A stretch of 64,000 bases of DNA from Rhodothermia bacterium. GTDB lineage: Bacteria > Bacteroidota > Rhodothermia > Balneolales > Balneolaceae. Below are positions 26,301-33,675 of this stretch, in pieces. The stretch spans positions 62,001 through 126,000 of the forward strand of contig JAUICM010000006.1 in assembly GCA_030427885.1 (NCBI GenBank), written 5' to 3'. The notes beneath the pieces are model-generated. The model saw only the letters and a program-made list of their open reading frames with translations. It made no database searches and was not told the origin of the DNA. Made by a program: the position numbers and the translations under genes. Each line of letters starts with the position of its first letter. Within the stretch, counting starts at the first letter, position 1.

Positions 26301-26349
26301 AACACAAAATGATGAACAGGGAGCTTTGAACATTGAAGTTCAACGTTTT

Positions 26350-26763
26350 TCAGGTTCTTTTGCCTGCTACATTTTCATAGCGACCGCTTTCGATCCAAAG
26401 TTTATCGATGGGGTCCCAATTATATAAATAACAGGAGGCCTTCAGTTCTCCTGTTTTTGTTTGTACTGGAATCAGTTTCCTTACATACTCATTCGGTTCA
26501 TCATACTTAGAGCCTACACCTTCAAACTCATCCAGCAAAGCAACGAGTTCCTGTTCATTGTGCATCACTTCAAAAACTTCTCCAAAGACCTTCGAATCTG
26601 AATGCTCGTCAAACACTGCTCCGGGATAAGAGCCCAGATCAAATAACTGCCCGGGAAACCAGGCTTCACCAACCAATTCACAATTTCTTCTGATGAACTG
26701 AGCGGGTTCATTTTCATACATGGATTTAAGGAGTCCATAAACGAATATATATTTTTTGGGCAT
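26350..26763 (-). CDS. Gamma-glutamylcyclotransferase-like protein
   Basis: 137 aa, the size of the GGCT-like/AIG2 family. The N-terminal substrate-binding signature appears as FVYGLLKSMYEN, where many members have YGxLRxG. LFDLGSYPGAVFDE follows, then a Glu in VFGEVFEV and LLDEFEGVGSKYDEPNEYVR, whose Glu residues are candidates for catalysis. Members release 5-oxoproline from gamma-glutamyl amines or peptides. A link to ggt, 5 kb away, is speculation. Confidence 0.78.
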   Translation of the reverse strand: MPKKYIFVYGLLKSMYENEPAQFIRRNCELVGEAWFPGQLFDLGSYPGAVFDEHSDSKVFGEVFEVMHNEQELVALLDEFEGVGSKYDEPNEYVRKLIPVQTKTGELKASCYLYNWDPIDKLWIESGRYENVAGKRT

Positions 26764-26851
26764 AGTCAGGAATTTATAGTTCGAGTGATAATCGTTGTTT
26801 AAATAGTTCTAAGCAATCATTATTTATTAACTACACGGTTTAAATATTTAG

Positions 26852-26882
26852 TTCAACCATATGGTTGAATCTAATGGTTGAA
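26852..26882. promoter_or_regulatory. Palindromic operator upstream of the TetR gene
   Basis: TTCAACCATATGGTTGAA at 26852-26869 is a perfect 18-bp palindrome. A further half-site ATGGTTGAA follows at 26874-26882, exactly 13 bases after the first half-site. It sits 36-66 bases before the TetR start and is the likely autoregulatory binding site controlling the exporter operon. Confidence 0.8.
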
Positions 26883-26917
26883 TATGCTAGATTTGTTCTG
26901 AATTAAATTCAGGTGTT

Positions 26918-27535
26918 ATGAAAGTAGAATTAGAAACTGAAGAGAAGATTCTGGATGCAGCCCGGATCATTTTCCAAAAGCGGGGTTTTGAAGGAGCCCG
27001 GATGCAGGAGATCGCAGATGAGGCCGGCATTAATAAATCAATGCTGCATTATTATTACCGGAACAAGGACAATCTTTTTATGGAGGTTTTTCAGGCTGGG
27101 ATCAAAAAGATCTTTCCGCAGCTCTTTGCGATCATGAATAAAGACATTCCTTTGAAGGATAAAGTTTGGGAGATCGTTGAGTTCTATCACACGATGTTCA
27201 AGGAGAATTCTCATCTGCCCATGTTTGTGATCCATGAAATGAATCAGCATCCCGAACGATTCAGAGAATTCATTCAGAAAGTAGGGATAACTTTCCCGGA
27301 GAAATTTGCTTTACAGATTAAACAAGAAGTTCAGGATGGTAATATCATTCCAATATCACCTCAGCAATTTCTCATAAATATCGTGAGCATGTGCATGATG
27401 CCTATGATAGCCCGTACCATGGTAATGACTGTATTTCAGTTTGATGAGAGCCAGTATGAAAGCTTCATGGATGAAAGAGAGGAACTTATTCCTGATATGA
27501 TCTTCAAAGGCGTTTCATTTTTTAAGGGGGTATAG
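26918..27535 (+). CDS. TetR-family repressor of the exporter operon
   Basis: 205 aa. The N-terminal TetR helix-turn-helix is clear (EKILDAARIIFQKRGFEGAR, then IADEAGINKSMLHYYYRNKD), and the C-terminal helical domain should bind a ligand. It is the first gene of a seven-gene run, only 2 bases before the TolC-like gene. A perfect palindromic operator lies just upstream, so it probably represses itself and the exporter until an inducer binds. The arrangement parallels CecR(YbiH)-YbhGFSR of Escherichia coli. Confidence 0.9.
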   Translation: MKVELETEEKILDAARIIFQKRGFEGARMQEIADEAGINKSMLHYYYRNKDNLFMEVFQAGIKKIFPQLFAIMNKDIPLKDKVWEIVEFYHTMFKENSHLPMFVIHEMNQHPERFREFIQKVGITFPEKFALQIKQEVQDGNIIPISPQQFLINIVSMCMMPMIARTMVMTVFQFDESQYESFMDEREELIPDMIFKGVSFFKGV

Positions 27536-27537
27536 AT

Positions 27538-28809
27538 ATGAAGAAAATGATGTCACTTTTGGTAGTTGGTTTGTTAGCAACATTAGTCTATGGACAAACA
27601 AGTGAGCCGATAACCTTACAATATTGTTATGATCAGATAGAAACAGGATACCCTGCAGCAAACAAGATCCGTATCCAGGAACAGATCAAAGAACTGAACC
27701 TAAAACTTCGTCAAACCGGATTATATCCGGAGATCACATTGAGTGGAAGCGCCTCCTATCAATCGGATGTAACGGAAGTTTCATTTGCAGGTCCTGCTGC
27801 GCCTCAGTTCAGTAAAGATCATTATTCCATTGCGCTGAATATCAATCAGCCTTTGTTTGATGCAGGCCGAACGAGAGGACTTAAAGCAGTGGAAGTAGTG
27901 AATAGTAAAACGGCTATCGCAGGAACAGAGGTGGAACTCTGGAATATCAGGAGCCAGATCGATCAGGTCTATTTCAGTATTCTGCTGCTCAGTAAACAAA
28001 AAGAGAATATAGATCTGCTGTTGAAGGATCTTAACGAGCAACTCAGCCTGGTTAAAGCAAGAGTCGAGAATGGGGTGCTCCTTCGAAGTAATGAATTAGT
28101 GCTTAGGGCAGAAATTCTGAAAGTACGACAACAAAGGTCGGAAACGGAGTCAAATATTAAAGCCGGAATCGACGTATTGAGTACTTTGATCGGGCAGGAA
28201 ATTGATGGAGATACTGAACTTGAGCTCCCGGAGTATCAGGAAAATAAAGTTCAGGACCAGGAAGCTCGTCCGGAATTTGAGCTGTTTAGAAGTAAAGAAG
28301 AAGTTCTGGATGCTCAGATCGGATTACTTGGTTCCGATAAATTGCCGGTGATCTCAGCTTTTGCTAAAACGGCATATGGTCGTCCCGGATTTAATGCTTT
28401 TGATGATGATCTGCAATTCAACTGGATCATAGGATTGAGAGCTCAGTGGAGTTTCAGGAATTGGAAAAATTCATCCACAAAAGAGGAGGTGATCCGCTTA
28501 CAAAAACAACAGAATACTGCTGATAAGGATGCCTTTTCAAGACAGCTGGAAGCAAGTCTGGCACGGACGGAAGAGCAAATAGCGTCGCTTCAGGAACAGA
28601 TCAGCCTGGACCAACAGGTACTTGAGCTAAGAGAACAAGTGGTGAATGAAAAGCAAAGTCAGCTTGATCAGGGAGTGATCACTTCCACAGAATTTATAAC
28701 AGAATTGAATGCCGAGAACCGGGCCAGGCTCAATCTTGAGATCCATAAAGTTCAGCTGATTCAGGCAAACTACGATTATCTAACAAAACGAGGTGTTTCA
28801 TGGAAATGA
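27538..28809 (+). CDS. TolC-like outer-membrane efflux protein
   Basis: 423 aa with a signal peptide (MKKMMSLLVVGLLATLVYGQ). Two long helical repeats of the outer-membrane efflux protein family are visible, including SIALNINQPLFDAGRTRG and the equivalent GLRAQWSFRNWKNSS in the second half. It should form the trimeric exit duct for the ABC exporter encoded downstream. It lies 2 bases after the TetR gene and overlaps the adaptor gene. Confidence 0.87.
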   Translation: MKKMMSLLVVGLLATLVYGQTSEPITLQYCYDQIETGYPAANKIRIQEQIKELNLKLRQTGLYPEITLSGSASYQSDVTEVSFAGPAAPQFSKDHYSIALNINQPLFDAGRTRGLKAVEVVNSKTAIAGTEVELWNIRSQIDQVYFSILLLSKQKENIDLLLKDLNEQLSLVKARVENGVLLRSNELVLRAEILKVRQQRSETESNIKAGIDVLSTLIGQEIDGDTELELPEYQENKVQDQEARPEFELFRSKEEVLDAQIGLLGSDKLPVISAFAKTAYGRPGFNAFDDDLQFNWIIGLRAQWSFRNWKNSSTKEEVIRLQKQQNTADKDAFSRQLEASLARTEEQIASLQEQISLDQQVLELREQVVNEKQSQLDQGVITSTEFITELNAENRARLNLEIHKVQLIQANYDYLTKRGVSWK

Positions 28810-29687
28810 GAAGAATAATATTGGCCGGATTGAGCTGTGTGCTTTTGGCAGCATGCAGCGAAGAAAATTTATCCGATGCATTTGGACAGTTTGAAACAGA
28901 CAAAACCACAGTTTCTGCAGAAGCATCAGGAAAGTTGCTTGAGTTTAATGTGGAAGAAGGGGTTGCCCTGCAAGCTGGAGTCAGGGTAGGGGTTATTGAT
29001 ACCACTTCACTGGTTTTGAGGAAAAAAGAACTTAATGCATCAATAAAGTCCATCAGAAGTAATATTTCATCTCTGAATGCACAAGCTGATGTATATAAGA
29101 CTCAGCTTAGAACAGCGGAACGGGATTTCGAACGTTTGACTGCTCTTCGCAAGGATAATGCAACCACCCAGAAACAGGTTGATGATGCCGAAGGAGCAAT
29201 AGCCACATTGAAAAAGCAGATCACTGCTGTGGAAGTTCAGAAGCAATCGGTATATGCAGAGATCGAAACGATGAACACCCGTATTGACCAGGTTGAAGAC
29301 CAGATCAAAAAAGCGATAATAGTAAATCCGGTCAAGGGAATAGTGCTTTCAAAATATGCAGAAGCACATGAATTAGCGGCACCTGGAAAACCATTGTATC
29401 AGATCGCTGATACTGATGAACTTGTATTAAGAGTGTTTGTTTCAGGAGCACAACTTCCACAGGTGAAGCTGGGAGCGGAAGTGAAAGTTTTTATTGATAA
29501 GAACGCTGAAGAAAACCAATCCCTGAAAGGAACAATCAGCTGGGTTTCATCAGAAGCTGAGTTCACTCCAAAGATGATTCAAACCAAAGAGGAGCGGGTT
29601 ACCCAGATGTATGCGGTTAAGATCCGGGTTCAAAATCCGGATGGAGTGATCAAGATCGGAATGCCGGGGGAGGTAGTTTTTAATTGA
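28800..29687 (+). CDS. HlyD-family periplasmic adaptor (YbhG-like) lipoprotein
   Basis: 295 aa. A lipobox LLAACS gives a lipid-anchored periplasmic adaptor. The order is biotinyl-lipoyl half (ASGKLLEFNVEEG), a long coiled-coil hairpin (about residues 75-165), the second lipoyl half (VNPVKGIVLSKYAEAHELAAPG) and a beta-barrel domain. It joins the TolC-like duct to the ABC transporter. The start at 28800 overlaps the upstream gene by 10 bases. An alternative ATG at 28806 gives the tighter ATGA overlap and may be the true start. Confidence 0.87.
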   Translation: MEMRRIILAGLSCVLLAACSEENLSDAFGQFETDKTTVSAEASGKLLEFNVEEGVALQAGVRVGVIDTTSLVLRKKELNASIKSIRSNISSLNAQADVYKTQLRTAERDFERLTALRKDNATTQKQVDDAEGAIATLKKQITAVEVQKQSVYAEIETMNTRIDQVEDQIKKAIIVNPVKGIVLSKYAEAHELAAPGKPLYQIADTDELVLRVFVSGAQLPQVKLGAEVKVFIDKNAEENQSLKGTISWVSSEAEFTPKMIQTKEERVTQMYAVKIRVQNPDGVIKIGMPGEVVFN

Positions 29688-29702
29688 CGATGGACTACTA
29701 AT

Positions 29703-30629
29703 ATGGCCAGTGCAGTTCACATATCGCAAGTCTCAAAATCCTTTGGAGCCGTAAAAGCCCTCAGAAATATATCTTTTGAAGTAAATGAGGGTGAGTTATT
29801 TGGATTCGTGGGTCCGGACGGAGCTGGAAAAACAACCTTATTCAGAATACTCACTACTTTGTTAATCCCGGATTCCGGAGAGGCAAAAGTACTCGGGATG
29901 GATGTAATCGAAGATTACAAGAAGATCAGACCTCAGCTTGGTTATATGCCGGGACGTTTTTCGTTGTATCAGGACTTGAGTGTGGAAGAGAATATGAAAT
30001 TTTTTGCATCTGTTTTTGGGACCACCATTGAACAGAATTACGAATTGGTGAAGCCAATCTATCATATGCTGGAGCCGTTTAAGAACAGGTTGGCCGGTCA
30101 GCTTTCGGGAGGAATGAAACAGAAACTGGCCTTAAGCTGTGCTCTGATCCATAAACCCAAGTTGCTGTTACTTGACGAACCTACAACAGGAGTTGATGCA
30201 GTTTCAAGAAAGGAATTCTGGGAAATGCTTAGAATGCTGAAAGAAGAAGGTATAACCATTGTGGTTTCTACCCCTTATATGGATGAAGCCAAACTATGCG
30301 ACCGGGTTGCACTCATTGATAAATCTGAGATCCTTCAGATTGATTCACCGGGTAATCTTACCAAAGCCTTTACAAAAGCTCTTTATGGCATTAAGCATCC
30401 TGATAAATACCGGTTGATAAATGTACTCAAAGACTATGAATTTGCGGATTCTGTTCACCCTTTTGGAGAGTTTATTCATTACACCGATAGGAGGGGAAGC
30501 ATAGATGAGTCTGGATTAAATGAGTATTTGGATTCCAAAGGATTAACCGAAGCAAACATCCAAAGTATTGAACCGGATATTGAAGATTTGTTCATGTCGC
30601 TGATGCAGCCGGAGGAACTCCATGTCTGA
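29703..30629 (+). CDS. ABC transporter ATPase 1 (YbhF N-half-like)
   Basis: 308 aa. Walker A GPDGAGKTTL, signature LSGGMKQKL, Walker B LLLLDEPTTG and a switch region STPYMDEAKLCD are all present. The Asp in Walker A (GPDG) is typical of the first ATPase of YbhF-type exporters. A C-terminal extension of about 80 residues follows. In Escherichia coli two ATPase halves are fused in YbhF; here they are separate genes that overlap by 8 bases. It should power drug or lipophilic-compound export. Confidence 0.88.
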   Translation: MASAVHISQVSKSFGAVKALRNISFEVNEGELFGFVGPDGAGKTTLFRILTTLLIPDSGEAKVLGMDVIEDYKKIRPQLGYMPGRFSLYQDLSVEENMKFFASVFGTTIEQNYELVKPIYHMLEPFKNRLAGQLSGGMKQKLALSCALIHKPKLLLLDEPTTGVDAVSRKEFWEMLRMLKEEGITIVVSTPYMDEAKLCDRVALIDKSEILQIDSPGNLTKAFTKALYGIKHPDKYRLINVLKDYEFADSVHPFGEFIHYTDRRGSIDESGLNEYLDSKGLTEANIQSIEPDIEDLFMSLMQPEELHV

Positions 30630-31365
30630 ACTCGCTATTTCGGCAAAAGGATTGACACGTATCTTCGGAGATTTCACGGCGGTGGATCATATAGATCTGG
30701 ATGTAAAAAAAGGGGAGATATTTGGATTTCTGGGAGCAAACGGAGCAGGTAAGACCACGGCGATGAAGATGCTGACGGGATTACTGTCGCCTTCCTCAGG
30801 AGAAGCAAAAGTATCCGGATTTGATGTGTATACCGAGGCCGAGAAGATAAAAAAACGTATCGGATACATGAGTCAGAAATTCTCCTTGTATGATGACTTG
30901 ACCCCGGAAGAGAATATTCGTTTTTATGGGGGAGTGTATGGTCTGAACGACAGAGAATTGAAGGATAAGAAAGATGAACTTATTTCTTCGGTAGGTCTTG
31001 AACAGTTTCGGAATAAGCAGGTTGGATCGCTACCGCTTGGATGGAAGCAGAAACTGGCATTTGCAATCTCGATCATCCATGATCCAAAGATCGTTTTTCT
31101 GGATGAGCCAACGGGGGGAGTTGATCCGGTAACGAGACGACAGTTCTGGGAACGGATCTATGAAGTGGCTGATTCCGGTATAACCGTTTTTGTGACCACA
31201 CATTATATGGATGAAGCCGAATATTGTGATCGCGTTTCCATTATGGTAGATGGCCGGATCGATGCAATAGATAGCCCATCCGGGCTGAAATCATCCTTCA
31301 ATGCGTCTTCCATTGAGGAAGTGTTCATAAGTTTGGCCCGGTCGGCTGAAAGGGGGGACGGATGA
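30622..31365 (+). CDS. ABC transporter ATPase 2 (YbhF C-half-like)
   Basis: 247 aa. Walker A GANGAGKTTA, Walker B VFLDEPTGG and the His-containing switch TTHYMDEAEYCD are canonical. The signature motif reads LPLGWKQKL instead of LSGGxKQ, a change I also associate with the second half of YbhF-type ATPases, so it is probably an asymmetric pair with ATPase 1 and not a dead gene. It overlaps the genes on both sides (8 and 4 bases). Confidence 0.87.
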   Translation: MSELAISAKGLTRIFGDFTAVDHIDLDVKKGEIFGFLGANGAGKTTAMKMLTGLLSPSSGEAKVSGFDVYTEAEKIKKRIGYMSQKFSLYDDLTPEENIRFYGGVYGLNDRELKDKKDELISSVGLEQFRNKQVGSLPLGWKQKLAFAISIIHDPKIVFLDEPTGGVDPVTRRQFWERIYEVADSGITVFVTTHYMDEAEYCDRVSIMVDGRIDAIDSPSGLKSSFNASSIEEVFISLARSAERGDG

Positions 31366-32471
31366 ACGCTTTTATGGGTTTTGTGGTCAAAGAATTCAAA
31401 CAGATCTACCGCGATACAAGGACACTGGTTGTTCTTTTCGGAATGCCGATCATCATGCTTACTCTTTTTGGGTTCGCGATCCGGAATGAAGTAAGTAATG
31501 CTAAGATCGGGGTTCTGGATCTTTCCAAAGACGAAGTAACCCGCGAACTCATTCAAAAATTGTCAGTTTCAAAAGCATTTGAGCTGAATGCTTACCTCGA
31601 TAATTATGACCAGATAGAAGAAGTATTCAAGCAGGGTGAGATCAAAGAGGTTGTAGTGTTTGAAAATAATTTTGCTAACAAGCTGGTAAAGGAAGGGAAG
31701 GCAGATGTTCAGGTGATCACTGATGCAACCGACCCGAATCTGGCAAATATAGTCCAGTCGTATACCGGAGCAATCATCAGAGATTATGTACAGGAGATCA
31801 ACGATAATGGGGTTGCGGTGAAGGCAGGTATTCAGCCTTCCGTTCAGATGATGTACAATCCCGAATTGAAAAGTGTGAATCTATTTGTACCGGGATTAAT
31901 AGCGGTAATTCTGATGCTCATTTCCGCACTTATGACTTCCATATCCATCACCCGTGAAAAGGAGATGGGGAATATGGAGATCCTGCTGGTTTCACCCCTA
32001 AAGCCACATTATATCATTATTGGGAAGGTAATTCCTTATTTGCTGCTTTCAGTGGTTAATGTGATCACGATTCTGGTTCTGGCGAAATTTATATTCAATG
32101 TACCGTTCAATGGATCGTATGGATTCTTCTTTTTTGAATCGATCTTATTCATCGTGACCGCCCTTGCACTCGGTGTGTTCATTTCCTCGGTTGCCCAAAA
32201 TCAGCAGACAGCCATGATGGCATCATTAGCTGGTTTATTATTACCTACGGTATTGCTTTCCGGGTTCATTTTCCCGGTTGAAAGTATGCCTCTTCCATTA
32301 CAAGTAGTTAGCAATATCATACCTGCCAAATGGTTCCTGATCATTGTAAGAAGCATTATGCTGAAAGGAAGCGGACTGCTCTTTCTATGGAAAGAAACCC
32401 TGATTCTGGCATTTATTGCTCTTGCATTCATTGCACTGAGTCTTAAGAAATTCAAAGTGAGGCTGCAATGA
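31362..32471 (+). CDS. ABC-2 type permease (YbhS/YbhR-like) 1
   Basis: 369 aa. One N-terminal membrane segment is followed by a periplasmic domain of about 140 residues, then five C-terminal membrane segments with the family signature SISITREKEMGNMEILLVSPL and the FPVESMP segment. It forms half of the membrane channel together with the next gene. It overlaps its neighbours by 4 bases on both sides (ATGA), a sign of translational coupling. Confidence 0.88.
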   Translation: MNAFMGFVVKEFKQIYRDTRTLVVLFGMPIIMLTLFGFAIRNEVSNAKIGVLDLSKDEVTRELIQKLSVSKAFELNAYLDNYDQIEEVFKQGEIKEVVVFENNFANKLVKEGKADVQVITDATDPNLANIVQSYTGAIIRDYVQEINDNGVAVKAGIQPSVQMMYNPELKSVNLFVPGLIAVILMLISALMTSISITREKEMGNMEILLVSPLKPHYIIIGKVIPYLLLSVVNVITILVLAKFIFNVPFNGSYGFFFFESILFIVTALALGVFISSVAQNQQTAMMASLAGLLLPTVLLSGFIFPVESMPLPLQVVSNIIPAKWFLIIVRSIMLKGSGLLFLWKETLILAFIALAFIALSLKKFKVRLQ

Positions 32472-33604
32472 GAACCATCAAATTCCTTCTTCAAAAAGAA
32501 TTCCTTCAGATCTTCCGAAACAAAGGTATGCTGCCTATTATTTTCGTGATGCCCATCATACAGTTGATGGTGCTTTCCTTTGCGGCAACCTACGAACTCA
32601 AAGAAGTGGATTTTGCGGTTGTCGATTTTGACCAATCAAGCACTTCAAGACAACTGATTGAACGCATGCAGGCCACGGGTTACTTTGAACTTTATGGAGA
32701 ATATACCAGTGCAGGTCAGGCCCTGGATGAACTCGATAAAGGAAATGTCAAGCTCGTGCTTCAAATCCCGGTTCATTTTCAGAGGAATCTGAACGCAGGG
32801 GAATCAGCGCCAATCAATTTATCAATTGATGCGGTGGATGGCAGTTCTGCAGGACTCATTCAATCGTACACTTCTTCCATCATTGCTGACTTCAACAGGG
32901 AGAAACTGGCCGATGTTCAGATCATGAATGCAGCGATAGGTAATTCAGCCGGAAATCAAAAGCTGATAACAATGAAACCTGTTAACTGGTACAATCCTGA
33001 TCTGGATTACATCACTTTTATGGTTCCGGGAATACTTGTGGTTCTGGTTTCAATGATCGGGTTGTTTTTGTCGGGGATGAATATTGTAAGGGAACGAGAG
33101 ATCGGAACAATTGAACAGCTTAATGTGACCCCCATCACAAAGTCACAATTCATGATTGGCAAGTTAATGCCATTCTGGGTGATAGGTATGGTTGATCTTT
33201 TGATAGGATTGAGCCTCGCCCGATTTGGGTTTCATATTCCGTTTCTGGGCAGTTTGTTCACTATCCTGGTGATTGCGGGGATCTACCTGATTCTGGTTCA
33301 ATCCCTGGGTTTATTCATTTCCACGATAACACATACCCAACAGCAAGCTATGTTCATTGCCTGGTTCATGATGGTAGTGTTCATACTGATGGGCGGGTTA
33401 TTTACTCCGGTTGAAAGTATGCCTGGCTGGGCACAGGATCTAACTCTGGGTAATCCTGTAGCATATTTCATCAGGATAATGAGGATGGTGCTGCTGAAAG
33501 GAGCTGGTTGGCAGGAAGTGTACAAAATGGTGTTTGTGCTGATCGGAATTGCGGCCGGTTTGCTGGGAATATCCATCAACAGATATAAAAAGACCGTTAG
33601 CTGA
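32468..33604 (+). CDS. ABC-2 type permease (YbhS/YbhR-like) 2
   Basis: 378 aa with the same layout as the preceding permease: N-terminal membrane helix, periplasmic domain, and a C-terminal membrane domain containing NIVREREIGTIEQLNVTP and FTPVESMPGWAQ. It is the last gene of the exporter operon. Its stop codon lies in a short perfect palindrome GCTGAATTTAATTCAGC (33600-33616) related to the family-2 end palindrome. Confidence 0.88.
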   Translation: MRTIKFLLQKEFLQIFRNKGMLPIIFVMPIIQLMVLSFAATYELKEVDFAVVDFDQSSTSRQLIERMQATGYFELYGEYTSAGQALDELDKGNVKLVLQIPVHFQRNLNAGESAPINLSIDAVDGSSAGLIQSYTSSIIADFNREKLADVQIMNAAIGNSAGNQKLITMKPVNWYNPDLDYITFMVPGILVVLVSMIGLFLSGMNIVREREIGTIEQLNVTPITKSQFMIGKLMPFWVIGMVDLLIGLSLARFGFHIPFLGSLFTILVIAGIYLILVQSLGLFISTITHTQQQAMFIAWFMMVVFILMGGLFTPVESMPGWAQDLTLGNPVAYFIRIMRMVLLKGAGWQEVYKMVFVLIGIAAGLLGISINRYKKTVS

Positions 33605-33616
33605 ATTTAATTCAGC
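33600..33616. repeat. Short palindrome covering the exporter-operon stop codon
   Basis: GCTGAATTTAATTCAGC is a perfect 17-base palindrome around a central T. The TGA of the permease gene is inside its left arm. It resembles the core of the family-2 palindrome at 11980-12006 but lacks the flanking GTCAT. Confidence 0.5.
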
Positions 33617-33675
33617 ACCTGAAGTTCTGAAGTGCTAGATTCCCCGAAAATCTTTTTCAGGTATCAATAGGAGCG

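Noticed and set aside
30622-31365. Possible inactive ABC ATPase because the signature reads LPLGWKQKL
   Set aside because: Walker A, Walker B and the switch His are intact, and the altered signature fits the second half of YbhF-type pairs, so asymmetry is more likely than loss.
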